From Arcuatula senhousia (Eukaryota > Mollusca > Bivalvia > Mytilida > Mytilidae), in the NCBI GenBank assembly GCA_963971305.1, contig OZ020308.1:23155275-23219274 (forward strand): a stretch of 64,000 bases of DNA, written 5' to 3'. Every line of letters starts with the position of its first letter. Within the stretch, counting starts at the first letter, position 1. The position numbers and the translations under genes are program-made. A model generated the notes under the pieces. That model had not been told where the DNA came from. It was given only the letters and a program-made list of their open reading frames with translations, and ran no database searches. Positions 21,253-32,220 of the stretch are shown in pieces.

Positions 21253-22948
21253 TAGCTCACCTGGACTGAAGGTCCATGTGAGCTATTACCATCACTTGGC
21301 GTCCGTCGTCGTCGTCTGTCGTCGTCGTCTGTCGTCGTCGTCTGTCGTCGTCTGTCGTCCGTTAACAATTTTTCAAAAATCTTCTCCTCTGAAACCACTG
21401 AACAGAATTTAATGAAACTTGGTATGAATGATCCTTAGGGTGTCCTGCACCAAACTTGTGTTTTGATTTTTGATCTGTCAAAAAACATGGCCACCGTTAC
21501 TAAAAATAGACCAGGGGGGTCAAACTACTGTTTTTGGCTTATTAATCAAAAAGTATAAGAGATAGAGGAAATCTGAGGCCACGCTACTGATTCAGCATCA
21601 AAAGCTCTACAAAAGTCTCCATTTGGTCAAAGTTGTCAGATGACCCCTTATAGGGGTTACGGCCCTTTAAAGGTGAAAAATAGCATTTTTTCATGTTTTT
21701 GGCCTACAGAATGAAAACTATTGCAGATAGAGATTAGCTGTTGCTTGCTTAAATGTCCAGCTCATTTAACTCTACAAAAGTCTCCATAGGGTCGAAGTTG
21801 TCAGATGACCTCTTATAGGGGTTACGGCCCCTTAAAGGTGAAAAATAGCCATTTTTCATGTTTTTGGCCTACAGAATGAAAACTATTGCAGATAGAGATT
21901 AGCTGTTGCTTGCTTAAATGTTCAGCTCATTTAGCTCTACGAAATTCTCCAAAGGGTCGAAGTTGTCAGATGACTCCTTATAGGGGTTACGACCCCTGAA
22001 AAATAGCGATTTTTCATGTTTTTGGCCTACAGAATGAAAACTATTGCAGATAGAGATAAGTTGTTGCTTGCTTAAATGTTCAGCTCATTTAGCTTTACAA
22101 AATTCTCCATAGGGTCGAAGTTGTCAGATGACCCCTTATAGGGGTTACGGCCCCTGAAAAATAGCGATTTTTCATGTTTTTGTCCTACAGAATGAAAACT
22201 ATTGCAGATAGAGATTAGCTGTTGCTTGCTTAAATGTTCAGCTCATTAAGCTCTACAAAATTCTTCATAGGGTCGAAGTTGTCAGATGACCCCTTATAGG
22301 GGTTACGGCCCCTGAAAAATAGCCATTTTTCATGTTTTTGGGCTACAGAATGAAAACTATTGCAGATAGAGATTAGCTGTTGCTTGCTTAAATGTTCAGC
22401 TCATTTAGCTCTACAAAATTCTCCACAGGGTCGAAGTTGTCAGATGACCCCTTATAGGGGTTACGGCCCCTGAAAAAAGTGATTTTTCATGTTTTTGGCC
22501 TACAGAATGAAAACTATTGCAGATAGAGATTAGCTGTTGCTTGCTTAAATGTTCAGCCCATTTAGCTCTACAAAATTCTTCATAGGGTCGAAGTTGTCAG
22601 ATGACCCCTTATAGGGGTTACGGCCCCTGAAAAATAGCCATTTTTCATGTTTTTGGCCTACAGAATGAAAACTATTGCAGATAGAGATTAGCTGTTGCTT
22701 GCTTAAATGTTCAGCTCATTTAGCTCTACAAAATTCTTCACAGGGTCGAAGTTGTCAGATGACCCCTTATAGGGGTTACAGCCCCTGAAAAAAGTGATTT
22801 TTCATGTTTTTGGTCTACAGAATGAAAACTATTGCAGATAGAGATTAGCTGTTGCTTGCTTAAATGTTCAGTTCATTTAGCTCTACAAAAGTATAGGGTC
22901 AACATCAAGACCAGGTGAGCGATTCAGGCTCCTGGGAGCCTCTTGTTA
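21253..22948 (+). mobile_element. Family G element, copy 1, with eight ~160-bp tandem units
   Basis: It starts TTAGCTCACCTGGACTGAAG, then GTCCATGTGAGCTA (a hairpin: CTCACctGGAC/GTCCatGTGAG), then a (GTC)n-rich tract (21298-21362) and a GAAACCACTGAACAGAAT motif. Eight units follow, with starts near 21705, 21870, 22029, 22186, 22344, 22501, 22660 and 22816 at TACAGAATGAAAACTATTGC. It ends CAGGTGAGCGATTCAGGCTC, then CTGGGAGCCTCTTG. The second copy at 36014-37412 shares both ends but not the expansion. No coding capacity. It splits the surrounding array. Confidence 0.85.
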
Positions 22949-22954
22949 GTGAGA

Positions 22955-23740
22955 TATCGACCAAATTATTTTTTTACTAGAAAAATGTGTCCCATTACAT
23001 CATTTTACTAGGAAAATATGTCCAGCAATTTTATAAATCTATAACACCTCCTACATACTTTATTGCAAAAATAAAAGGCGCCAATTACTGGATGACAAAA
23101 TACATGTAAACCATGTAAACAGACAAAGACAATGGATATAGACAGTTATAAGACAAATACACAAAATTTGACATCTGTTCTTTTATAACCTCACACACAC
23201 AAGGGACCAGAAGATTAATATATGTATATATATGAATATCTACAAATGAAGAATATGTCAACTAGTTTCAAAATCATTATGATTAATGAATATGAATTTC
23301 AATTTATTACTCCTGTTTTAAGAGGGCCTGTTTACTTGCGTTAAGTGACACAATAAGCTTATTAAGATTATCAAAAACATATGTAACAAATATTCAGTCT
23401 TTAAAACAGCTTTTCCTATTCAAATTGGACCTAGTTATTTTTCTTTTTTAATTATGAAATATGCCCAAGTATGAATTTTACTAGGAAAACATGTCCGTCC
23501 AGCAATTTAATTTGCTATTAAAGCATTTTTTAATTTTAAAAACACAATTTTGCTATTTAAATATTACAACTAGGAAAATGTGTCCGAGTACGTAATATTA
23601 CTAGGAAAATATGTCCATGGACAAATTTCACTAATGTAAGACAGATTTTACTAGTAAAATATTGTACAGTGGACAAAGTTTACCAGGAAAATGTTACCAG
23701 GAAAATGTGTCCACCCGGACAAATTTTACACGGACACATT
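22955..23740 (-). repeat. Degenerate tandem array, right arm (TTTTACTAGGAAAA units)
   Basis: Units such as TTTTACTAGGAAAATATGTC are the inverse of the left-arm core. Spacing is wider (50-150 bases) in 23000-23550 and becomes dense at 23570-23735. The outermost units carry GTCCATGGAC and GTCCACCCGGAC, echoing the left-arm terminus. Together with 19855-21200 this gives long inverted terminal arrays. Confidence 0.75.
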
Positions 23741-23984
23741 TATCACTCACAAATATATTCTTCTTCTCAGAACCCTTTACAGAACCAATTTATCATAATC
23801 TTATCAATAAAAAAAGTTACAAGGATTTGAAATTTGGGGAAATAATCCTATCAATCGATGTGTGTTTATTGCACTGTTAGTTGCCATCCAGTTTAACACT
23901 TAATGAGATGCAAATTAGTGAACATGACATTACTAATTAGATTGTGAACATTCCTATACTTGTAAAAACACACGCAATATTTGA

Positions 23985-24680
23985 ATCAGACAAAAAAAAA
24001 GTGTTAATTTCCCCACTTTTGACCCCTAATATGCTATATAGAAAATTTAGGGTCAACATGGTCAAGGAGACATTTATCCTCCATTTTGTTATTGCATATA
24101 CTTGCAAATTTTTCAAAATTGGACAACATGTATAAATTAAAAAATAGGATTTTCATCCCTTTCGGGCCCCTAATTTCTGAACATAAAAGGGGGACCTAAA
24201 AATCATGCTAATCAATTTCTAAATGGCAAGGAACATTATTGAAAAATTCATGAAATTTCATAGCAATCAGTCAACCATAACTTTATTTATTATTGAAAAC
24301 AAATAAAAGTTTCATTTTTTAGCCCTTCTGGGCCCCTAATTTCAAAACGAAAAAAGAAGTGACTCCCACAATCATCCCCATCCTTCCTTTTATTGTAAGT
24401 AACATTACTGTAAAGATTCATAGCATTTGGTCAAACACAACTAATAAAAAGGGTCGCTTTTTTTAGTCCTTTAGGGCCCCTAAATTCTAAACGGAATTAT
24501 AAAATGACCCCAAAAGGGGAGGTGCACATCTTATATGTATCTGTAATCACTGTGTAAAATTTCAGAAAGATCTAGTGTTTGGTTTTTGAGATTCAGATTA
24601 CACAAGACAGGCTCTCCTTTATAGTGCGACAGATGGACAGATGAACAGACTGAGTGACCCGACTCCTAGACCTGTTTTTG
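23985..24680 (-). repeat. Interspersed repeat sharing units with family D
   Basis: Read on the minus strand, 24480-24230 contains AATTTAGGGGCCC, AATGCTATGAATCTTTACAG, TAATGTTACTTACAATAAAA, GGAAGGATGGGGATGATT: the same order as the tandem units at 9838-10100. Two units are visible. The 24005-24125 end matches 6955-7100. No family D terminus (ACGACCGC) is found, so this is a related but distinct or truncated element. Confidence 0.65.
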
Positions 24681-24684
24681 CCTT

Positions 24685-25492
24685 CGTCTTGAAAGCCTTT
24701 TGATCATTTTTGACATTTGGCTTCTCTTAGGATTTAAAGATGTTCAAATAACAAAAAACAAAATAATATCAATTTAAAAATATGCAAAGAAAAAAAGCAA
24801 TCCGCCTTGAATATTTTGAGCAGTCACTGCTGATCATCTTTCAAGATAGGTTTGTAATGCATCTGGTTCAAAACTAATCCTAGTAAGTAAATTTATTTCA
24901 AATCTATCATCAGTGGAGCGTCTCTCCACACTGACCTCTTTCCTATTTCGGTAAGGATTATGGCTAATATGTCAACATTATTCTATCACCAATTCCAGTG
25001 ATTCTGAAGTATTTTTTCTCTTTTACCAGACATGTCCTGTAATCATGTACATTGCAATGGAAAAAGTCAAAATATTTTACTGGACCATGCAAATTTTTAC
25101 CAGATTTGTCTTGTGTCTGACAGACCTTTGGAATGACTGCAATTCAGGGAAATAACCTATAATTCTAAGTGCAATAGTGTAGAGGTCAGTGTTGATAGAT
25201 GTTCCTATGGTCACAAGGTGATAGATTGAGATTATTTTCACAATTGAAATCTTACCCAGATCACATGTACATGACAATGGGATAATCTAGGATTTCACTC
25301 TTTCAAGAATATTGTGTAGCATGTGCTAATTCTTTATTCTGTATAGGGTTGATTTCAATCAGTCAGTAAAACCTCACACTAAACCAACCCTCGTTGCGAC
25401 TAATGAATTTTTGTGGCTTTAGACAAGTGCTTACTTTAGACACGTACAAGTGAAAAATGCATTTAAATGAATTGATTTTAAATATTTTCCAG
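24685..25492. other. No further exon recognised upstream of exon 1
   Basis: AT-rich presumed intron or upstream DNA. One pseudo-exon-like segment (24922-24958) has splice-like ends, but its phases do not fit the next exon. Confidence 0.35.
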
Positions 25493-25558
25493 GAACTGTT
25501 GATAGAGGCCACAGCATACATGTAGTACATGTATCTCTGAAAGATGAAATGGGATCAG
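25493..25558 (+). CDS. Coding exon of an unrecognised gene (exon a)
   Basis: Acceptor TTTTAAATATTTTCCAG precedes it and donor CAG|GTAAGATA follows. Only one frame is open: two bases completing a codon, 21 codons (TVDRGHSIHVVHVSLKDEMG, then S) and one base left over. That single G joins the GT opening the exon at 29970 to make a Gly codon, so the phases agree exactly. No domain is recognised; the short peptide is polar with a central hydrophobic strand (IHVVHVSL). Codons are mixed, unlike the AT-rich chance frames around it. The gene must extend to the left, since this exon has no start codon context. Confidence rests on matching phase plus two good splice sites. Confidence 0.6.
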
Positions 25559-25559
25559 G

Positions 25560-26310
25560 TAAGATAATATATATGTTTATTGCATGTTCATGGCATATTC
25601 ATCCAAACATAAACAATACAGATAGAGATACATGTATCCTGTGACTAAATACTGATGGGAATGAGTTAAGTTTGACACCAAAATAACTGGTATATCAGCT
25701 TTATAACTGCTTCAAAAATGAATCTGGCAAAGCATGCATAAATACAAGATATTAGTAACCTAGTAAAACAATTTCTAAAAGTCATAAAAACTGTAATTTT
25801 GGGTTTCATTGTATAGTAATTAATAAACATACATGTGTGTTTACAAGGCAATTTTAACTGTTTAAATAAAGTTGTGGGGTGTATTCTGCCAGAATTGTAC
25901 CCCTTTCGTCACTAATTTTCTGCACTGTACAAATGGGGTTATGTCCCTTTTCATAAATTATTTCCATAAAAAAGCTTTTTTCCACAAGTTTTACAGTCAA
26001 CATTTTTTTAAGGTATATTTGGGAAGGTGGGATTTTTGTCTTAAATTAAGCAGTTGGAGTTAATTTTGTACATACATGCAGTTTTTGTTTTAAAGAATAA
26101 AAAAATAAACTAATTTAAATTGACAGTGATTGCTTAATTGAATGTAAGGTGAGTAAGTTTGGTTGAATTAAATTTAAGCTGCATTTACATGTTCAACTGT
26201 TATAAAATCACTGATCATGTACAACTCTTTTGATAAAAAAACTGTTGTCCTTTTAAGATTATTTGAGAATCATGAATATTCAACCGATAGGTACTGGATT
26301 TTCAGATATA
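25560..26310 (+). other. Intron, 5' part; no repeat recognised
   Basis: First part of the presumed 4.4-kb intron. A good donor-like AAGGTGAGTAAG occurs at 26146, but the piece before it has no open frame in the required phase. Confidence 0.4.
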
Positions 26311-26311
26311 T

Positions 26312-26538
26312 GAAAAATATCCTAGATTTTCATCCACTCCTGTCCTGATAGTTTCAAGCTGTTTCAAAAAATAATTTTGATGTAAAATTTATTGGCATAT
26401 TATGTTCATTTTCTTCAATTTCCTTTTAAATGGCAAAACTTGTATCAAAATGGATGGAAAATAAAAAAAATAAGATTTTCATGTCTTCCCCATATTTTCA
26501 AGAAATTTTGATATGAATCTAGGATTATTTTTTTTTTA
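26312..26538 (-). mobile_element. Family K small TIR element, copy 1
   Basis: ATCCTAGATTTTCATCCA near the left end is answered by TGATATGAATCTAGGATT at the right. The inner motif CCATATTTTCAAGAAATTT is the inverse of AAATTTCCTGAAAATATGG in the copy at 49702-49945, so the two copies lie in opposite orientation. Non-coding. Confidence 0.6.
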
Positions 26539-26556
26539 CCTAAAAGGTAAAACATA

Positions 26557-26764
26557 CTGTGGTTTCATAATTATTCGTGAGTTATCAATTTTTGTGGTTT
26601 TCGTGGATGACCTTTACCCACGAAAATTGATGCCCCACGATAAGGAAATTTAACATTGATCTGTATGCTGCAGTCTTCAAAACCACGAATTTAAGAAGCC
26701 ATGAACAGATCTTTTTTCATCAAACCACGAAAATTGGTACCCATGAAAATAAATGAATCCACAG
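26557..26764. mobile_element. Family H small TIR element with TA duplication, copy 1
   Basis: The left end CTGTGGTTTCATAATTATTC and right end AAATAAATGAATCCACAG are imperfect inverses, flanked by TA (26555-26556, 26765-26766). Inside, TTTTTGTGGTTTTCGTGG and CCACGAAAATTGATGCCCC, with inverse partners near 26680-26745, give a largely self-complementary element. Relatives occur at 54740-54960, 27345-27405 and, as ends, at 55140-55215 and 57570-57797. Fits a Tc1/mariner-type MITE. Confidence 0.75.
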
Positions 26765-26769
26765 TAGTT

Positions 26770-26851
26770 AAAACTAGATCTTGAGTTTTGGTTCGCTATA
26801 TTCCCACTTTATAGGGGAATGTAGTGGACAAAAAATCAAGATCTAGTTTTC
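26770..26851. repeat. 35-bp stem hairpin
   Basis: AAACTAGATCTTGA…ATATTCCC on the left pairs with GGGGAATGTAG…TCAAGATCTAGTTT on the right, leaving a loop of about 8 bases (ACTTTATA). It begins only a few bases after the family H element ends. It may be a tiny foldback element or a structured RNA segment within the intron. Confidence 0.75.
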
Positions 26852-27344
26852 AGTTGTTTGTAAAAGATCTAGGCCTTTCCAAAATAAGGCCAAATTTGAT
26901 TTATCATTAGATGGACACACACACAAAAAGTATAAGCTAACCATCATATGTAAAGGCAGCTTATATTACTAACACATTTGGCTTTACTGGTTCTTCTAAA
27001 TATAGCACCATCATATAACCAGTCATTTTATCTAATGTATGCATTTTTACAGCAAAGTTTGAGTCACTGCTATTGAGCAGCAATTTAAAGCTTTATTTGC
27101 AGTGTAATAATATTATTTTTGGACAGTTTTCTCAGCAACATATATAGTCCAAATTGAGCTTTTTATACAAATATTATTTTACCCCTGCAGAGATTTGGGA
27201 AGTGGACGTGGCATTTAATTTTACTTGCATTTCCTATTTGTCAAGCACTTCTCAAATTTTATATCATACATGATTTGATATATGACAGATGGCTTTGGTA
27301 TGACAAACTTTTCATCCTTTGCATTTGGGCATAGTAAGTTTCTG

Positions 27345-27405
27345 ACCTACTGGGATTTTTTAATATTCGTGGGGTTTCAATTTTCTTGGTTTTCGTGGGT
27401 TTCAA
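27345..27405 (+). repeat. Family H fragment
   Basis: TTAATATTCGTGGGGTTTCA and TTTTCTTGGTTTTCGTGGG match the internal CGTGG motifs of the family H element; only one end is retained. Confidence 0.5.
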
Positions 27406-27554
27406 GCAAACATGAAAATAAGAAAGAAGTATTATTTTTATATTGATTAGTGGAACCTCATAATTAAAAATCAAACAAGATGTTAGTACATGTACTGTAT
27501 TTGGTTTTTACTTTCTTTTTGAACCCTTAATACTTTTGCATTCTTTCATTTCCA

Positions 27555-27770
27555 CTGGATTTCACAGAATAAAAAATCTGCACTATAAAATAATGAATGT
27601 CAAGCATCTGATGGGTGTGGAAGAAATTTTCATAATAGTTTTCTCAACTACATGTACTAATTACAACCTTTTGATATTTGGTATACAGCATCAGCATCAG
27701 GTCCCATAACATAGGATTTGATTTTAGTCTGTCACTCACCCACTTCCTGTTGATCAATATCTGGCCATTT
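27555..27770 (+). repeat. Family E repeat, copy 2
   Basis: ATAATGAATGTCAAGCATC, TAATAGTTTTCTCAACTAC, TTGATATTTGGTATACAGC, GGTCCCATAACATAGGATTT, CACTTCCTGTTGATCAATA: the same motif order as 12612-12835 and better preserved. Confidence 0.7.
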
Positions 27771-27774
27771 TTTT

Positions 27775-28890
27775 AAAACTAAAGTCCTTAATTCATTGGT
27801 TTGGTGTCCTAAGCAAGTCATATTGTTCTGTTGTTGTTTATTAAATCTTTTTTTTTCTTTGTCTCACTTTTTTGTTGAATTTAAGCTGATTTTTACATGA
27901 TAATGCTTCTTGTTTATTTAGACGTTCTTAATATTTAAAGTTATTCCAATAACTTGTCATCTGTCAAAGATTCTGGAACAGTGCCATCAGAGAAATAATG
28001 GTTAAACATATTTACATTTCTTGTTTACAATATAATTTTTTGATGTTTTGCACATTGTACTTTTTGAATAGAAAATCAATTAAACTTTTGAAATGCAGAA
28101 ATCATTTTCATATAAGGAATACAATCGATTCAGCCAAGCATTGAATTATCGAGTGAAATAGACCAATTATAAAAAGACATCAGAAAAACAGACAAACAAC
28201 TAAAAACCCATTGAACTAGCTTTCATCCAAAACTGGTATATGATAATATTATCAATATTTTGTCCATGTAATTTAAATCCTGCTGTACTACTAAATACTA
28301 CCAGTTACAATGCGTTCAAAGCCATTGTATTCTCATGGGTTTGTTTGATCACAAGATAGATGTCGATTTAATTAATAATAGATAGGAAATGTATGAGTAC
28401 CCACTGTAATATATACAAGGGTACAGAGGCATATCGTTCTCATTAATATCAAATTCATAATAGAATTACTTTGGTACTATTTCCCTAGGACCAGGTAAGG
28501 AGAAGCTTGTAAATTTTGAGCCTTTATTATTGTTTTTAAGTTTTGAAGTGCACAATTGATTGATTGATTGATCAATTATTTCTTTACTTATGGATTTCCA
28601 GTAAATTATACTTCAAAAACAATTAGGACAAAAACAAGTTTGATACATATTTAATCCCCTGAAAACTTTACTTATCTTATTAAAAATTGAACTTTTAAAA
28701 TATTTTCTTACTAGACTAAAATATTTTCAATCTAGACTTGGCTTTCCTACTTTTCTCAATGATAATATCCTATTAAAATTTTAACACTGCTAGGACCCTT
28801 GTGATAACCTTTACTTCACATCTTGTTGCCCTCTAAGTTTTTTTTTATTCAGATGCTCATAAAAGGGAGGGCTATATTGCAATCACCTTG
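27775..28890 (+). other. Intron; no gene or strong repeat seen
   Basis: AT-rich. A short (ATTG)n run with an inverted ending lies at 28557-28578. The acceptor-like TTCCCTAG and donor-like CAGGTAAGG near 28485-28500 would enclose only six bases, so they are not accepted as an exon. Confidence 0.4.
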
Positions 28891-28894
28891 TCTG

Positions 28895-29590
28895 TCCTTC
28901 TTTATGTCCATAACAATCTTTCAGGACAGATTTTTCTGCTCTTCTAAAGGGATTTCAAACTTGGTATACAGCTTTAGCATGATGAGTTGTATTGTGCCTC
29001 CCCTTTCCAGGTCAGTCATGCATCTACTTCCTGTTTTTTTTTTTACTTAAACCTTTTTAGGGGTCTAAAAAGACAATTTTTTTGTAACAGATTTCTTGGC
29101 TTCTTCTGGATGGATTTAAAAATTTGTTCAATGCTTCTTAGTCCCCTTCCACTAAAACTTCCGTTTCCACACTTTTTTTCTAAACACTTATAGATAATGA
29201 ACTGATTTTTGGTATATGAGTCTACCATGATGAGTTTCAGATCAAGTTTATGTTTTGTTTCCATCCTCAAATCTTTATGGGAGTTATGGCCCTTTGAATA
29301 TTGAAAACTCACTTAAATTTTGTTTTCTTACTTTTTGATTATCCCTTGCTAAATTTGGATTACAATGATGGTGACAGAATGAGTAAAAATATATATAGAA
29401 TGAACTGATAAAGTTCAGATTTTAATTTTTTCACTTATTTTTACCAGTGACAGAAATATGAGGCTGGTAGGGGACTATGTATTGTTTTGCAATACATGTA
29501 CTCTCAGAATGCTTGTTTATGATGAGTTTTACTGTGCTTCCCCTTTCCAGTCAGGCATCTACTTCCTATTTAATGAATGGTCGAATAGCT
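28895..29590 (+). repeat. Family E/L-like fragments
   Basis: AACTTGGTATACAGCTTTAG, CATGATGAGTTGTATTGTGC and CCCTTTCCAGGTCAGTCATG, then a TCTACTTCCTGTT end, are followed 540 bases later by a second version (TGATGAGTTTTACTGTGCTT … CATCTACTTCCTATTT). This suggests a local duplication of the repeat. The overlapping open frames 28823-29312 on both strands are by-products. Confidence 0.5.
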
Positions 29591-29969
29591 AAGTGCTCCC
29601 CCTTGTTTCTAACAATCTATTGATTGTGTGATTGATTACTTATGAATGTCCTGTCAATAATTTTACAATAATGATTCGGACAAAAAGCAAATTCAAGACT
29701 TATTCAACAACTATGTTAAATGTTTGAATACTAACTGGAACTTTTTTGACACCTTAAATTTTAAAATCCATGAATACATATATATTATATTTCTTATCTA
29801 CAATGTACAAAAAAATTTTGCATCCAAATTTAAGAACTTTCATAGTACCAGCATTATTAACTGGCAGAAAAACAAGAGTAGGTCAGTAACTCAGATCAAG
29901 ATATAGGCTGATCATGATATTTTTAGGTATACATGTACCTATTTATTCGATTCTTGTTGTATATTTCAG

Positions 29970-30063
29970 GTGTTAGTGCTATTTGTGGTTACACAGACAA
30001 TAAACAGTTTAAGTTAACACCCTCAAAAAGAAGAAAGACCACCAACTCTATCAGTCCTGAAAG
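29970..30063 (+). CDS. Coding exon of an unrecognised gene (exon b)
   Basis: Preceded by TTGTATATTTCAG and followed by AAAG|GTAAGGG. The only open frame uses GT to finish a Gly codon begun by exon a, then 30 codons (VSAICGYTDNKQFKLTPSKR, then RKTTNSISPE), and ends with AG in phase 2. The second half is basic and Ser/Thr/Pro-rich (TPSKRRKTT), resembling a nuclear-localisation or phosphorylation segment; no domain is recognised. With exon a it forms a 52-residue continuous peptide. The last two bases would combine with the G opening the exon at 63990 to give an Arg codon. The exon's 3' half and donor have two decayed tandem copies just downstream (30150-30375). Confidence 0.65.
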
Positions 30064-30375
30064 GTAAGGGATAATAAACCACACAAAAAGACCCACAGTT
30101 TACTTCCACTAAAGGAAAAAGGACCTCTTATTAAGTTGGTCTCAAAAGTCAAGTTAACACCCAATTAACACCAGTCAAAAGAAGAAAGAAATCCAGTTCT
30201 GTCAGTCCATAAAGGTAAGGGGTTATAAACCACACAAAAAATCTCACAGTTCCCCTAAATGAAAAATGACCTCTTATTAGACAGTCGCAAAAGTAAAGTT
30301 AACACCCAATTAACACCACCCAAATGAAGAAAGACTTCCAACTCTGTCAGTCATAAAAGCTAAGGGGTGATAGAA
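30010..30375 (+). repeat. Threefold tandem duplication of exon b's 3' half and its donor
   Basis: Units starting AAGTTAACACC at 30010, about 30152 and about 30297 each continue with AAAAGAAGAAAGA-like, TCTGTCAGTCC-like, AAAGGTAAGG, AACCACACAAAAA and GACCTCTTATTA motifs. Only the first has an acceptor upstream. Unit 2 keeps the donor GTAAGG but gains in-frame stops; unit 3 has GCTAAGG in its place. They therefore look like decayed exon duplicates now lying in the intron. Confidence 0.75.
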
Positions 30376-30379
30376 TAAA

Positions 30380-31215
30380 ACCTGTCTAAACCAAAATCCC
30401 TGTAAGATAAACACTTTTTGAGGTTCAAATTAGCACTGGTCAGAGGTCTAGGACCTTCAATTCTATATTCAGGACCTTTGAAATTCCATTTAGAAAGTCT
30501 GGAACCTGCATGTTTTTACAGTTACTCTTCATCAGGACTTTAAGATAACAGCTGGTGGACTATCCACTCATTAATTTCAAAAAGTTTTGGACCTTTTGCC
30601 CTGAAAAGTGAAAGTTTTCAAAATTGACAGGTGTTTGTTTTCTACTTGACTTTCAACTTACTTTTTTTGTGATAATGGCTGAAAATTGAACAAATAGAGT
30701 ATATATCTGCTCCCTCTCACCTTATGGTTACTTTTGTGTTTTAATCTGATTTCTTGGAAGCTTCAAGTCAGATATTAAGGTTGGATTGTACCAAATGACA
30801 TATAGCCAGATTTTAATGGAAATTGACACATTAAGTTTTTAGTAATATACATCCATATATGAATTTAAAAATTTGGGTTCTTGGATGTCATTCTTTAAAT
30901 AAATGCATTTGAAAACTGCAATTTTGACAGGAAATTAACAAAGACATGTACGAAAAACACAACTTCTTTCTTTTATGAATGAAAATGAAATGAAATGAAA
31001 TGAAATTCTGTTTATATCACATTGCAGACATTATGCATTCCTGACAAATACATTGTGTGTGCTGTCAAGGTCATCAGTGTCTTAGGATACATATTTGCTT
31101 CTTGTAGTAGTTAGCAGGTACAAATGTATTGCAAAAATGTTTAAGGATTTTTGTTGGTATTCGACTGTTGTAAAGAAACCATTTCATTGAAAAAAAATTT
31201 AAACAAAAAATAACA
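30380..31215 (+). other. Intron; no gene seen
   Basis: AT-rich with a (TGAAA)n run at about 30978-31004. No exon-like segment found. Confidence 0.4.
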
Positions 31216-31219
31216 TACT

Positions 31220-31740
31220 GGTCTGAAAGGAAACCATTTGTTCTCTGCAAAAAAATCAAAACAAAATAACATTCTGGTCTGATAAATTGCTCTATCCTCT
31301 TTCAACTAAATAATCTTACCTAAGCTGCCCATAACATAAGATCTTGATATTTAGTACGACTTTCTTTCTTCAGACAGATAGGCTAATCAGTCTTATAACT
31401 TTATACAGCTGTTTTGGTCTGTCTGTCTGTGCATCAGTCTGACTCCCTATCACATCTGGATTACCTGTCAAGGGAGACACATTTGCTTCTTTTCCTTGCA
31501 TGCAATGCTAAAAATTGAAAAAAAAAGGTATTTATCTGTCTGTTGTTAAGAAACGGTTTGTCCTTTGCATCATGAAAAAATTATAAAACTAAATTAGCAT
31601 TCTGGTCTGAATCTTATCGTGGTATCTCTTTGTACTAAATAATTCTTACCTAAGCAGCCAATACAAGGACCTTGGTATTTAGGACCACTTCCTGTTCGGC
31701 CCTCAGACAGATTAGTTAATCAGTCGTATTACTTTATACA
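31220..31740 (+). repeat. Two-unit tandem duplication, period about 325
   Basis: 31220-31410 and 31545-31738 share TAACATTCTGGTCTGA, CTAAATAATCTTACCTAAGC, TTGATATTTAG, CAGACAGATAGGCTAATCAG and ACTTTATACA in the same order. The second unit retains a family-E-like CACTTCCTGTT, so this is probably a duplicated repeat. Confidence 0.65.
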
Positions 31741-32039
31741 ATAACATATAACTCATCATTGTCACAGAGTAAATCTAGGTAATTAGATTTCTATTATAGG
31801 TGTATCATTAGTCTGAATCCAACACAGCTGATTCATCTAGCATTATGTTTCCATTAATCCTATTATATGCCCAATACAGCTAATACATTAACCTAGGGAT
31901 AATATGATCATGTAAAGAATTAATGTATTAGGTTGCAGATTATGTTATATGGTTTTTATTACATAAAATTTTGAGTTCTTTATGTTCATCTGTCTGTAGG
32001 TTGTACCAGGAATGACATTAAATTCTTACCTGGATTTTT

Positions 32040-32220
32040 CTAGGTTATAAAATTGTGAATGTCGAGCAGAAGGTGGGTGGGTAAGAAGTTTTCTAAGGAA
32101 CTTTAAACCACAGCCTTTTGATATATTTGGAATGCTGCGTTAGCATGGGCCTAGCTGTTTATACCCTGGGATTTGTTTTTGTGTCTGTCAGTTGTCTGCT
32201 TCCTGTTTAACAAAAGCCAT
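32040..32220 (+). repeat. Family E repeat, copy 3
   Basis: AGGTTATAAAATTGTGAATG, CACAGCCTTTTGATATATTT, GGGATTTGTTTTTGTGTCTG and a CTGCTTCCTGTTT end follow the family order. Confidence 0.65.

Noticed and set aside
24922..24958. Possible 37-base exon before exon a
   Set aside because: Acceptor- and donor-like ends exist, but the open frames do not leave the phase that exon a needs.
26118..26145. Possible short exon ending at a strong donor AAG|GTGAGTAAG
   Set aside because: In the phase dictated by exon a it contains a TAA stop within four codons.
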